Shown one piece after another: positions 49,135 to 59,498 of a DNA stretch of 64,000 nt. The stretch is from the NCBI GenBank assembly GCA_016281055.1, contig JAEEHW010000108.1, forward strand, positions 1-64,000. Direction: 5' to 3'. The notes beneath the pieces are model-generated. The model was given only the letters and a program-made list of their open reading frames with translations, did no database searches and was not told where the DNA came from. The position numbers and the translations under genes were made by a program. The first letter of the stretch is position 1; every line of letters begins with the position of its first letter. The stretch comes from Prevotella sp. GTDB lineage: Bacteria > Bacteroidota > Bacteroidia > Bacteroidales > Bacteroidaceae.

Positions 49135-52100
49135 ATGAGTTTCAAAGCAAAGAAAACAGCCTTGGTGGCTGGCTTGTGCCTTTTGGGCATGACCACCGCA
49201 CAGCAGGCTTCGGCAGAAACAGCAACAGTTGCTGCCGTACAGACGCAACAGAAGCAGGCATCGGGTGTTATCAGTGACTCTCAGGGTCCACTGATCGGTG
49301 CCACGGTCATGGAAAAAGGTACTAACAACGGTACCGTTACTGACGTAAACGGTCATTTCTCCCTCAATGTCAAGCCGGGCGCAACGCTCGTTGTTTCCTA
49401 TGTGGGCTACGAGACACAGGAAATCAAGGCAGGTGACGGAGTAAACGTAACGCTCGCCGAAGACGGAGCCAACGTGTTCAACGAGGTTGTCGTTATCGGT
49501 TACGGTACACAGCGCCGTGAGTCTGTGACAGGTTCAGTAGCCAACATCGGTGGCGACAAGCTGAACCAGATTGCTGCAACCAACGCTGCCCAGGCCCTCC
49601 AGGGACGTGTAGCTGGTGTGCTCATGCAGCAGACAAGTTCTAAGCCGGGTGCAGAAATGCAGATCCGCATCCGTGGTCAGCGTTCGCTCTCTGCCAGCAA
49701 CGACCCGCTGATCGTGCTCGACGGTATCCCATTCATGGGTCAGTTGAGCGACATCAACCCAGCAGACATCAAGTCTATGGACATCCTGAAGGACGCCTCA
49801 GCAACAGCCATCTACGGTTCTCGTGGTGCTAACGGTGTCATCATCATCACCACAGTCAAGGGTGCCATGGGTTCTCCTGCTAAGGTAAGCTACAACGGCT
49901 ACCTGAACTTCAAGACTGTCTTCAACAAGTATCCTATGATGGATGGTCCTACATATTCTAAGTTCCGTAAGTATGCTGGCAAATATAGCAACTCCCTGGA
50001 CGAGAGCGACGACAACAACACAGACTGGCAAGATCTTTACTATAAGACAGGCGTAGGCTACAGCCACGACGTAAGCGTTACCGGCGGTACAAACGGCGGC
50101 AGCTACAGCTTCGGCGCGGGTTACTACCATGACGAGTCTGTAATCCCTACCGAGGAATACAACCGTGTGTCTATCCGTGCCAACTTCGACCAGAACATCG
50201 GCAAATGGTTCCGCTTCGGACTGAGCACCAATACCAGCTATCGCAAGAACGCAGGTACCAGTGACATCTACAATGTACTCAGCAAGACACCATTGACAAG
50301 CCCATACGATGCTGACGGCAACTACAAGCGCTACGTGTCAATGCCTGCTGATGATTCTGCAGTCATCACAAGAGAGACAGCTGAGCGCGACCAGGAGAAC
50401 TGGATCAACAGAACCCGCGGTATCGGTACTTACAACACTCTGTTCGGCGAAGTGAAGTGCCCATGGGTTGAAGGCCTCAGCTATCGCATGAACATCGGTT
50501 TGAACTACCGTTCTTCTAAGGGTGGCGGTTTCACCGGTACAGGTATCAACAACAAGGATGCCAACGCCCTCAACAATGCTTGGGTATCAAACGACATCAC
50601 ACGTAACTGGGCTATCGAGAACCTCGTTACATACGACCGCACATTCAACGAGAAGCACAACCTGAACGTTGTCGGCATGTACTCTGCAGAGCAGACCCTT
50701 TACGAGTCAAGCGGCGCAAGAGTTGAGGACATTCCTTCTGACCTCTTCCAGTACTATGCACTCGACAAGGCTACTGGCGACAAGACTCTCCAGAACTTCA
50801 GAGAATGGAAGAGTGGTCTGATGTCATGGATGGGTCGTGTGATGTATTCTTACGACAACAAGTACATGGCTTCTGTAGCTATCCGTTCAGACGCTTCTTC
50901 ACGTCTGGCAAAGGGTCACCAGTGGCACACATACCCTGCATTCTCTTTGGGTTGGAACATCGCCCGCGAGGACTTCATGCAGGACATCAAGTGGGTTGAC
51001 AACCTGAAACTGCGTGTCGGCTACGGTGAGACATCTAACCAGGCTATTGATCCATACTCTACCCTCGGTGGTCTTGCTGTCCGCAACTACAACTTCGGAA
51101 GCACCTACAAGGCTGGCTACTATGTAAACGCACTGCCTAACCCTGACCTCGGCTGGGAATATTCAAAGACATGGAACTTCGGTCTCGACTTCTCTCTCTT
51201 CAGCGGTCGCTTGAACGGTTCTTTCGAGTACTACGTCCAGAAGACAAAGGACGTGCTGCTTGACGTCTCAATGCCTTCTACATCAGGTGTAACAGGTTAC
51301 ACTGGCAACATCGGTACAACACAGAACAAGGGCTTCGAGTTCTCTCTGAATGGTGTCATCATCGACAACAAGAATGGTTGGAACTGGGAGGCTGGCATCA
51401 ACCTCTATGCTAACCGCAACAAGTTGACTGCCCTCGAGTCTGGCCGTGAAAAGAACGAAGGTAACCGTTGGTTCGTAGGTCATCCTATTGACGTTATCTA
51501 TGACTACGAGTACGAAGGTCTGTGGAATGAGAGCGACATCGTTACTTATGCAGACGGTACAACAAACCTCGATATCCTTGAGCCAGGTGGCAACCTTGGT
51601 ATGATTAAGGTGAAATACACTGGTGGATACGACGAGAACGGCAAGCCATTGCGCGCCATCAATTCTGACGACCGTCAGATTATGGACATGGAGCCAGACC
51701 TCCTCGGTGGTTTCAACACAACTGTTACTTACAAGAACTTCGACTTCACTGTTATCGGTGCCTTCCAGATTGGCGGCAAGGTTATCTCTGCCATCCACTC
51801 TTCTAACGGTTACCTCAACATGCTCACAGGTCGTCGTGGTCAGCTCGACGTTGACTACTGGACAGAGGAGAACACTGGTGCCAAGTATCCGAAGCCAGCA
51901 GGTGCAGGCGATACCGACAATGCAAGATACGCTTCTACACTGGGCTACTTCAACGGTGGTTACCTGAAGATTCGTGCCATCACTCTCGGTTACGACTTCG
52001 CAAAGATGCAGGCAGTCAAGAACCTCGGCATCAGCCGTCTGCGCCTCTATGCTACAATCCAGAACCCATTCATTCTCTTCTCACCATACAACAACGAGTG

Positions 52101-52248
52101 TGGTCTCGACCCAGAGACAAACTCATGGGCTAATGAGAATACAGCAGTGGGCTACGGTGAGTACTCTGGCAAGCACAAGATGCCTATCATCGGTTACAAC
52201 ACCCCATCTACACGTAATTTCATGTTTGGTCTTAACGTGACATTCTAA
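49135..52248 (+). CDS. SusC-like TonB-dependent outer membrane receptor
   Basis: ASGVISDSQGPLIGATVMEKGTNNGTVTDVNGHFSL, EVVVIGYGTQRRESVTGSV, TonB plug; 1037 aa. Confidence 0.95.
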   Translation: MSFKAKKTALVAGLCLLGMTTAQQASAETATVAAVQTQQKQASGVISDSQGPLIGATVMEKGTNNGTVTDVNGHFSLNVKPGATLVVSYVGYETQEIKAGDGVNVTLAEDGANVFNEVVVIGYGTQRRESVTGSVANIGGDKLNQIAATNAAQALQGRVAGVLMQQTSSKPGAEMQIRIRGQRSLSASNDPLIVLDGIPFMGQLSDINPADIKSMDILKDASATAIYGSRGANGVIIITTVKGAMGSPAKVSYNGYLNFKTVFNKYPMMDGPTYSKFRKYAGKYSNSLDESDDNNTDWQDLYYKTGVGYSHDVSVTGGTNGGSYSFGAGYYHDESVIPTEEYNRVSIRANFDQNIGKWFRFGLSTNTSYRKNAGTSDIYNVLSKTPLTSPYDADGNYKRYVSMPADDSAVITRETAERDQENWINRTRGIGTYNTLFGEVKCPWVEGLSYRMNIGLNYRSSKGGGFTGTGINNKDANALNNAWVSNDITRNWAIENLVTYDRTFNEKHNLNVVGMYSAEQTLYESSGARVEDIPSDLFQYYALDKATGDKTLQNFREWKSGLMSWMGRVMYSYDNKYMASVAIRSDASSRLAKGHQWHTYPAFSLGWNIAREDFMQDIKWVDNLKLRVGYGETSNQAIDPYSTLGGLAVRNYNFGSTYKAGYYVNALPNPDLGWEYSKTWNFGLDFSLFSGRLNGSFEYYVQKTKDVLLDVSMPSTSGVTGYTGNIGTTQNKGFEFSLNGVIIDNKNGWNWEAGINLYANRNKLTALESGREKNEGNRWFVGHPIDVIYDYEYEGLWNESDIVTYADGTTNLDILEPGGNLGMIKVKYTGGYDENGKPLRAINSDDRQIMDMEPDLLGGFNTTVTYKNFDFTVIGAFQIGGKVISAIHSSNGYLNMLTGRRGQLDVDYWTEENTGAKYPKPAGAGDTDNARYASTLGYFNGGYLKIRAITLGYDFAKMQAVKNLGISRLRLYATIQNPFILFSPYNNECGLDPETNSWANENTAVGYGEYSGKHKMPIIGYNTPSTRNFMFGLNVTF

Positions 52249-52287
52249 TACAACGATTAAAACGAAATTAAAAGATTTTCAAAAAAT

Positions 52288-54351
52288 ATGAAAACTAAAA
52301 ATATTAAATATTATCTTGCTGCGGGTATCGTAAGTTGTGGCCTTGCCTCAACTTTGGTTTCCTGCTCCGACATTCTCGACGAGCAGCCACGCAGTCAGTT
52401 CGATACCACATTCTTCACTACGAAGGCTGGTATTGAGGGCGGTCTGACATCTCTCTACGCCCACCTGCGCTATTTCTATGGCAACGGTTACTATCTGAAC
52501 AGCTGTGAGAATGGTACCGACGAGTACACATTCGCAGAAAGTGGTAATGGCGACAACTTCAAATCACTTGACGAAACGCTTGACGCTAATGGTAAGCGCG
52601 ACGTGGCACAGGTAACTCCAAACAACTGTGACGCCGGCAACCTCTGGGGACAGGCATTCACCAATATCAACACTGCCAGCGGTATCATCGAGAACGGTGC
52701 ATCTGCAGGTATCAGCCAGGAGTTGCTGGCAGAGGCCAACTTCTTCCGTGCCTTCGACTATTTCCTGCTTGTGCAGACATTCGGTGGTGTGCCTCTTGAT
52801 TTGGGTTCTGGTGAACTGAAGTTCAACACTTCAACCAACCGTTCTTCTGTACGTAATACAGTTCCTGAGGTTTACAAAGCTATCTTCAGCGACCTCGAGA
52901 TAGCTGTTAGAGACCTGCCAGAGACTGCACGTCTTACTGGTACTGTAACAAAGAACGTAGCTCGTCTGTATCTCTCTAAGGCTTACCTGACATACGCATG
53001 GTGGCTGAAGAACCCTAACAACATCCCTACTTACCCAGAGGATGGCACAGATGCTACCAAGGCAAACGGACAGCGTACTGATCCTAACGGCAAGACACCT
53101 GCACAGTATTTCCAGATGGCATACAATGTTGCTATGGAGGCCATCAACAATCCTAAGCCATACGCTCTGCAGGAGACATTCTATGACGTAAACGTTGCTA
53201 CAAAAGACCGCAACACTGAAGTCATGCTCTATGCCGACCACGACGAGAACGAGCAGTATGGTAACGGCGGCGCCGGCTACGGCTGGGGTGGCGGTGGTTC
53301 TCCAGAGAACTTCGCATACTGGTTTGAGACCTGGAACTACACCGAGATACAGGCTCTTAACTCTAAATCAAATGCCAAGATAAACCCTGTTCAGCGTGAG
53401 GCAGTGCAAGGTCTCGGACGTCCTTGGACACGTATAGCACCTGTTGCTGACGCATTCCTCGAGGGCGGTGTATGGGAAGACGCTGTAAAGGCTATCGACT
53501 CTCGCTATGACGGTACATTCACTCTCAGCTACTTCACAAACTGGGACAAGGCATACGATGCCAATACCAAAGAAGATTCTAAGGATGCATTTGTATATGG
53601 CCCTAACGGTTCACAAATCAAGCCTAACGAGATTTATTTCCGTTTCGTAGATGAAGCATCTGAGGCAAACATCGACTGGACAAAGACTACTGCTGTAATT
53701 AATGGTGAGAACCAGGAAGTAACAAGATTCAACTTCGGTTCTATGTCTCAGACTCCATACTTCGTACGCAGTGTCAAGAACATCAGCCGCAAGTGCTACC
53801 CATGTAACTGGAAGATTGGTATCTACCGTACCGACAACAATGGTGGCTTAGGTTCAAAGGTGAACGGTGGTAGCCCACGTCCTTGGAGCATCGCAAAGTT
53901 CTCTGAGTTCTACCTCATCGCAGCCGAGGCTGCCGTTATGGGTGCAACAGGTTCTATGAGCGCACGCGACCTTGTGAACGTACTCCGTGCACGTGCCGGC
54001 AAGCAGAAATACTCTGTAAACGACCGCATGACTGTTGACATTGACAACAGCGAAGCAATGAAGGCTGCTACTCCTGCAGAAATCACCATCGACTACATCC
54101 TCGACGAGCGTAGCCGTGAGTTCTGGGGTGAAGGTTACCGCTGGTACGACCTCGTCCGCACACAGAAGTGGGCTGAGCGTGCTGGAACCTACAAGATTGC
54201 AGGCAGAGATTTTGCAGACACCGAGTTGCAGCAGTACACTCGCGACATCACTCCTGGTCACTATCTGCGTCCTATCCCACAGGGCGATATCGATGGCATG
54301 GAGATGGATGATGCTGCAAAGAAGGAATATCAGAACCCTGCATACAGATAA
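52288..54351 (+). CDS. SusD-like outer membrane lipoprotein
   Basis: Lipobox VSCSD, ILDERSREFWGEGYRWYDLVRT. Confidence 0.94.
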   Translation: MKTKNIKYYLAAGIVSCGLASTLVSCSDILDEQPRSQFDTTFFTTKAGIEGGLTSLYAHLRYFYGNGYYLNSCENGTDEYTFAESGNGDNFKSLDETLDANGKRDVAQVTPNNCDAGNLWGQAFTNINTASGIIENGASAGISQELLAEANFFRAFDYFLLVQTFGGVPLDLGSGELKFNTSTNRSSVRNTVPEVYKAIFSDLEIAVRDLPETARLTGTVTKNVARLYLSKAYLTYAWWLKNPNNIPTYPEDGTDATKANGQRTDPNGKTPAQYFQMAYNVAMEAINNPKPYALQETFYDVNVATKDRNTEVMLYADHDENEQYGNGGAGYGWGGGGSPENFAYWFETWNYTEIQALNSKSNAKINPVQREAVQGLGRPWTRIAPVADAFLEGGVWEDAVKAIDSRYDGTFTLSYFTNWDKAYDANTKEDSKDAFVYGPNGSQIKPNEIYFRFVDEASEANIDWTKTTAVINGENQEVTRFNFGSMSQTPYFVRSVKNISRKCYPCNWKIGIYRTDNNGGLGSKVNGGSPRPWSIAKFSEFYLIAAEAAVMGATGSMSARDLVNVLRARAGKQKYSVNDRMTVDIDNSEAMKAATPAEITIDYILDERSREFWGEGYRWYDLVRTQKWAERAGTYKIAGRDFADTELQQYTRDITPGHYLRPIPQGDIDGMEMDDAAKKEYQNPAYR

Positions 54352-54386
54352 TGATAGTTAGTTAGTAAGTTCGATTATGTATGACG

Positions 54387-54421
54387 CGGGTCGTCCAATT
54401 GGTTTGGGCGGCCCGTTTTTT
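54387..54421 (+). terminator. intrinsic terminator after susD-like gene
   Basis: CGGGTCGTCC/GGGCGGCCCG + TTTTTT. Confidence 0.8.
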
Positions 54422-54588
54422 CATTTCTTAACAATCACGCACGTCAATTTTAACGTCTGAAAATCAGGAAACCGGAAATCAACGTCGTACAGCGCAAGCA
54501 TGAGAGTTTAGACTTAACCACCACAGACATAAGCCATTAACACACAATCATACGTCAAAAAGGTATTTTGACGAAGGATGAAGCGCTG

Positions 54589-54698
54589 TAAAAGCTATCA
54601 TATTACCCTGTAAAAGCTATCATATTAGGGTATAATATGGTAGCTATTACACTGCAAAAGCAATGAGATTACACTGCAAAAGCATTGACATTGCACCC
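54589..54698. repeat. 22-bp-period degenerate tandem repeat, locus 3 (opposite orientation)
   Basis: Five consecutive 22-mers: TAAAAGCTATCATATTACCCTG, TAAAAGCTATCATATTAGGGTA, TAATATGGTAGCTATTACACTG, CAAAAGCAATGAGATTACACTG, CAAAAGCATTGACATTGCACCC. Confidence 0.85.
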
Positions 54699-54732
54699 AA
54701 AAACGATTCCTTTCCACGAAAAAAGGCATAAA

Positions 54733-54766
54733 AAAGGCGGAAGAACAGTCTTCCGCCTTTCTATTT
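54733..54766. terminator. hairpin terminator
   Basis: AAAGGCGGAAGA/TCTTCCGCCTTT. Confidence 0.7.
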
Positions 54767-55017
54767 TACGTTTTCAAACCGAAATTTCCGCCCCATCAAT
54801 TTAACATTTCAAGCAGCCTGACATGTTAACGATTATTTAACCCGGATTCGGTCATTTTTGCTTTTTTACGTTAATGCCGCTAATTTCATTCATTAATACA
54901 ATGAATGTTTATCATAAGATTATTAATGACATTAATGGTATATATTAACGACACTAACAAGAAAAGATTATTCCGTAGAATTCACGCTAAAAACACTCAT
55001 GCCGTGCATACATAAAA

Positions 55018-55046
55018 AAGGCTGACTCAACGAATGAGTCAGCCTT
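55018..55046 (-). terminator. terminator after 55109 gene (minus) / bidirectional
   Basis: AAGGCTGACTCA/TGAGTCAGCCTT with flanking A/T tracts. Confidence 0.75.
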
Positions 55047-55108
55047 TTATTTATTTTCCCGTGCCTTACCGCCATTCAAATATGGCATTAAAGCACTTTC
55101 ATAAGGAT

Positions 55109-56404
55109 TTAATCTACCTTCTTAACTGGTCTTACAGAAACGCCGAAGCTAGTGCTCAGGTTGTTGTAGAGGTCAAGGGAATTATACTGGCCATGCTGGA
55201 AGATCAGCATGTTAGGCATATTCTCTTTGCCATTAATCTCACCCTTTGAGCCCTTAAGCTGTGCAGCCATTGATGGGAAGCTGTAAGTACCGGTAATCTC
55301 ACCAGAAGCATAGTAGCCAGCATTTCCGTTTCCGTACTGCTGCTCGCCGTAACGATAACCTGCAGCTGGCAGGAAGATACTGTTACCATTTACCTTAGAG
55401 GTAACTCTATAACCTGTACCTTCAAACTCCCAATCACAATTCTCAAGCAGCTCTACGAAATCAGCAGTGTTAGGCATCTGCCAGCCGTTACCCCAGTTTA
55501 CTGCTGCTGGATCTTGATCTGTATCGATAATGTTATAAACAGGAACGAAAGTCATGTTATTCTTCTTCTTTTCGTCAAGTCTGTCCTTCACATCATTACC
55601 GATGTCACCACCAGCGTAGTCCTTACGAATCACAGCACCAAACTGATCTTTGATCTCAGTGTACTTATCTTTTAACAAAGAAGACTCAAAGAACGAATTT
55701 TCTTCAGTACCAATCTGATCAATTACGAGAGTGGTTGCCTTAGTGTAGTCAAACGTCTTGTAATAGTCCAAGGTATCCTGGGCTTTTGCGTCATGATCAA
55801 GCTTCAATGCTTCCTTTATATTAGGCAGTCTTTCAACAAACTTAGAACCATCCCACTCTATGATGCACTCAAACTCATCATTGGTAAGTGTTGCCTCAAG
55901 GGAACCTGCATAAGAATCTTTAAAGGAATTCAACTTAGCCTCTACGAAAGCGAGGATTTCGTCCCTTTTCTGATCATCACTTACACCCAACAGATCTATA
56001 AGCATAGGCTCTGTAGTCTTGGAAATATTTGTTGTGTCACAAACCTTTCCAGTTTTCTCGTCGCCTTTGTACAGTTCAAACAAATCTGCAAGAGGTGTTT
56101 GTTCTGTCACATCTGTATAGGACGTAGAATTGTCTGCCAGGAGCTTGGTTCCTGTCACATCTCCCCAAACGAAGAGAATGCCATTGTCTGTTTCTGACGC
56201 CGCTCCGACATTCGTACTAGCCCACAGGGTGCCACTCGGAAGTCCCAAATCTACAGCCTGACCTGCATTATGGATATTAGCAGTGTTTGCCGTATATGGG
56301 GTATCGACCGTATTCTCGCTAATCTCCTCACTGCAAGCCACAAACAAGCTTGAAGTGACAAGCGCAGAGAGTGCGAGCTTACTATAATTCATTATTTTTT
56401 TCAT
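55109..56404 (-). CDS. lipoprotein with FISUMP-like motif
   Basis: Lipobox VACSE; AVDLGLPSGTLWASTNVGA...GILFVWGDV. Confidence 0.75.
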   Translation of the reverse strand: MKKIMNYSKLALSALVTSSLFVACSEEISENTVDTPYTANTANIHNAGQAVDLGLPSGTLWASTNVGAASETDNGILFVWGDVTGTKLLADNSTSYTDVTEQTPLADLFELYKGDEKTGKVCDTTNISKTTEPMLIDLLGVSDDQKRDEILAFVEAKLNSFKDSYAGSLEATLTNDEFECIIEWDGSKFVERLPNIKEALKLDHDAKAQDTLDYYKTFDYTKATTLVIDQIGTEENSFFESSLLKDKYTEIKDQFGAVIRKDYAGGDIGNDVKDRLDEKKKNNMTFVPVYNIIDTDQDPAAVNWGNGWQMPNTADFVELLENCDWEFEGTGYRVTSKVNGNSIFLPAAGYRYGEQQYGNGNAGYYASGEITGTYSFPSMAAQLKGSKGEINGKENMPNMLIFQHGQYNSLDLYNNLSTSFGVSVRPVKKVD

Positions 56405-56442
56405 TATAAGCGATATTTAAATATTACACATAAAAGAATTTA

Positions 56443-57570
56443 TTACTCTTCATAGTAAACCGACCTGATAGTAACAGAACCTGCTCTCATCAAGAGGTCA
56501 AGGTCTTTTCCGTCACCACCCTGGGCACAATCACTAGCCACAACATCGGTAATCGGGAACTCCCACAAGCCTGCTGAAATTGGGCCTTCATAATAGGTAT
56601 TACTCCACCAACCATTCATGACGCGTACGGTAAGACCTGTTGGGCCACCCCAGATGTCAGGACCTGGCTGAGCATCGATAATATCGAAGATGAGGGTTTT
56701 CTTGCCGAAGTAAACCTCGTCAGAGAGGTACTTGAAGTGCTGTCCTTCACCGTCACTGAAACGACCACCTGCGGCGTTACCTGATCCCAAGACGAATGGT
56801 TCCTGAGGATCTTCAGCTTTTTCTTCGTCAGGCCTGTTAGGATCACCATAGACATAGTTCTTAACAAGTGGATTAGAAACCTTTTCACACTCTACAGGGT
56901 AATCTACAGTAACCACGGTACCGTCAGGACAAAGAGCAGTGAGAGTAACTACATAGTCAGTAGAAACGAAATCACCATCTTCATTCCAATTAACCTTCAT
57001 CTTCTTCGTTGCATAGTTACCGATGAATTCCTTTCCACCGATATCCCACTTTGCATTGACAGGAGCAGAGGTATGGCAGGTAATAACATTACCGAACTCT
57101 CCTTCTTTTCCAGGAGCCACCTTAGGACCGTAACGCTTATAAATGGCTTTTACTGTGACAGAGTTGTCTTCAGTGTCTTCTGTACGCTTTAATACGATCT
57201 GGTTCAGCTTGCCGTTGACAGCCTTGTCATCAAAACCACACCAGTACTCTGATGTACCTCCAGGAATCTTCTCAAAGCTTCCGTCAGGCAGGTAAGAAAC
57301 CTCCCAATTTTTGTCAACCTTTTCTGCAAAGTAAATGACAACACCGTTGCAGTCAGTAACGTCAACGTTCTCCAACAAAACAACAGACTCTCCTTTTGCA
57401 GCCGTAAAGGTTTGCTGTCCCCCTATCTGCTCCACCTTGTCAACAGTGACAGTGGTCATTGCCTTGAGCTCGTCAGCAGTGATGTGACCACCATTGTCGA
57501 AATCCTCGTGAACAGGATCACAGGCAGCCAAAGCACACACTGAGGCAAATAATAAAAATATCTTTTTCAT
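56443..57570 (-). CDS. lipoprotein in SusCD operon, hypothetical
   Basis: Lipobox LAACDP; 375 aa downstream of SusD. Confidence 0.75.
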   Translation of the reverse strand: MKKIFLLFASVCALAACDPVHEDFDNGGHITADELKAMTTVTVDKVEQIGGQQTFTAAKGESVVLLENVDVTDCNGVVIYFAEKVDKNWEVSYLPDGSFEKIPGGTSEYWCGFDDKAVNGKLNQIVLKRTEDTEDNSVTVKAIYKRYGPKVAPGKEGEFGNVITCHTSAPVNAKWDIGGKEFIGNYATKKMKVNWNEDGDFVSTDYVVTLTALCPDGTVVTVDYPVECEKVSNPLVKNYVYGDPNRPDEEKAEDPQEPFVLGSGNAAGGRFSDGEGQHFKYLSDEVYFGKKTLIFDIIDAQPGPDIWGGPTGLTVRVMNGWWSNTYYEGPISAGLWEFPITDVVASDCAQGGDGKDLDLLMRAGSVTIRSVYYEE

Positions 57571-57587
57571 ATTGATCTCTTACTAAA

Positions 57588-59483
57588 TTAATAAATAACT
57601 TTGTATGTGTACTCATTAGCTGGAGTCTCGTCACCCCATCCTTTGTTCTGCTTAAGGGCACCATTCATGAGATTAATCTGAGTCTGAGGCTTAGGCAAGA
57701 AACCGTTGGTGTCAGCGTAACGCTTAGACCATGAACTGGTCATGTGAGCCATATTCATAGAATTCTTCTTACCCTTGACGGTAATAGCCCTACCAGACTG
57801 AGCCTGAAGAGCCTTGGCAGCGTATGAACCCTCACCAGAATCAATACCTGACCAACGACGCATATCGTTGAAGCGCAGGCCTTCCAATGCAAACTCCCAG
57901 CGGCGCTCGTCCTGGACAGCCTTCCAAGAATAACCTGTCTGAGGCACACCTGCACGCTTCTGAACCTGGTTCATATACTGAGCGTCACCTGTGAGTTCGG
58001 TGAGCATCAGCAGCACGTCAGCATAACGCATCAGGTAGTAGTCCTCGAAGTGGTCACCCTGCTGCTTGTTGTCAAGTGAACTTGCAGAATAACCTGGGCA
58101 CTTAGACCACCATGAATCGTTGTCGGCAGCGCAAGCATCAAGGTTTACATCAGCGTACTTCTTAACTGCATAGCCTGACTCCTCACAGTCATCCTTCTCA
58201 TATGTATAAGAAGCGAGCTCGTTATCGAGATCGATCAGAGATGCCTTCTTGCGGAGGTCAGTATAGCCGCCAGCAGTCTCTGCTGCTGTCCAGTCTGCCC
58301 AGATATTAACAGAAGGAGTACCCTGACCCCAGCCCTGGTTGAACGGATAAGTCTTGTCGCGCTTACCATTGTCTTGGGTTGCACCATTACGGAGACCCCA
58401 GAAGCAAGAGAGGTAGTTTGAATACATACGTGGGTTGTTGTATGTACCACTGATGTTCCAGCTTGAAGCATTCATAAACTGAATCTGGAAGATTTCCTCC
58501 GTGTTGCCGTTACCCATACCAGGCATGTCGAAGCAGTTCTCACGCTTCATGTCGGCGATGAACTCGTATGCATGACCCTTACCGTCGTGAGCCTCATCCC
58601 AGAGGAGACTGTTAGAGTACTGCCAGAGTGAACGGAAGTCCTCGCAAAGTTTGTAACCGCCATTGGTAACGATGTCCTGCAGGGCAGCAACGATCTGAGC
58701 CTTTGAAAGAGTACCACCAGGGCAGCCTTCCTGCTCTACGAGCTCAATAGTTGCATCTGCATTTGCAAGTTCACCAGCTTTCTTATAGAAGCCAGCCCAG
58801 AACATCCAAGCACGTGCCATGAATGCCTCTGCAGCAAACTTGTCTGCATGACCTGAGCCGTTGGCTCTTTCTGCCTTCATGAGATTCTTGGCAGAAACAA
58901 AGTCTGAGAGAATCTGTGGGTAAATCTTATCCGCAGCACTTACCTCCTGCTTCATGTCGTCTGTAATAGTGGTAGAAGTAATCAGAGGTACATCGCCGTA
59001 CAACTGGCTCAGCCACATGTAATAGAGACCACGCATGAAATAGCCCTCACCGAGCAGCTGATTGCGCTGGGCAGTGTTGCCTGTCCAATCAACGTTATCG
59101 ATGGTCGCAATCATGTTATTAGCACGAGAAATACCACCATAGAGAAGGGTGAAATCTGCTTCATACTGGTTAGCACTTGCCGTTGTAAAATGATGGAGTG
59201 ACTTAATCACATTATCCTGCAAACCACCGCTACCGTAGCAGTCGTCTGACATGATAGACCACCAATAGAAAGGATTATTCAATACACCACTTTGATCACC
59301 ACCACCGAGCGTATTCATAATACTGTAGGTAGCAGTATTCAAAGCCTCAACGTCCGCAGGCTTGCCAGGGAATGTAGCCGCCGTCATCTCTGTCACACGA
59401 GGATCAGTGTCCAGCATATCATTACAAGAAGTAAAGAGGGCTGCTGACGAAGCGACTAATGCTGATAATATATATTTATTCAT
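57588..59483 (-). CDS. SusD-like outer membrane lipoprotein
   Basis: FTSCNDMLDTDPR; VQDERRWEFALEGLRFNDMRRW. Confidence 0.94.
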   Translation of the reverse strand: MNKYILSALVASSAALFTSCNDMLDTDPRVTEMTAATFPGKPADVEALNTATYSIMNTLGGGDQSGVLNNPFYWWSIMSDDCYGSGGLQDNVIKSLHHFTTASANQYEADFTLLYGGISRANNMIATIDNVDWTGNTAQRNQLLGEGYFMRGLYYMWLSQLYGDVPLITSTTITDDMKQEVSAADKIYPQILSDFVSAKNLMKAERANGSGHADKFAAEAFMARAWMFWAGFYKKAGELANADATIELVEQEGCPGGTLSKAQIVAALQDIVTNGGYKLCEDFRSLWQYSNSLLWDEAHDGKGHAYEFIADMKRENCFDMPGMGNGNTEEIFQIQFMNASSWNISGTYNNPRMYSNYLSCFWGLRNGATQDNGKRDKTYPFNQGWGQGTPSVNIWADWTAAETAGGYTDLRKKASLIDLDNELASYTYEKDDCEESGYAVKKYADVNLDACAADNDSWWSKCPGYSASSLDNKQQGDHFEDYYLMRYADVLLMLTELTGDAQYMNQVQKRAGVPQTGYSWKAVQDERRWEFALEGLRFNDMRRWSGIDSGEGSYAAKALQAQSGRAITVKGKKNSMNMAHMTSSWSKRYADTNGFLPKPQTQINLMNGALKQNKGWGDETPANEYTYKVIY

Positions 59484-59498
59484 AACTTATTTGTCGAA

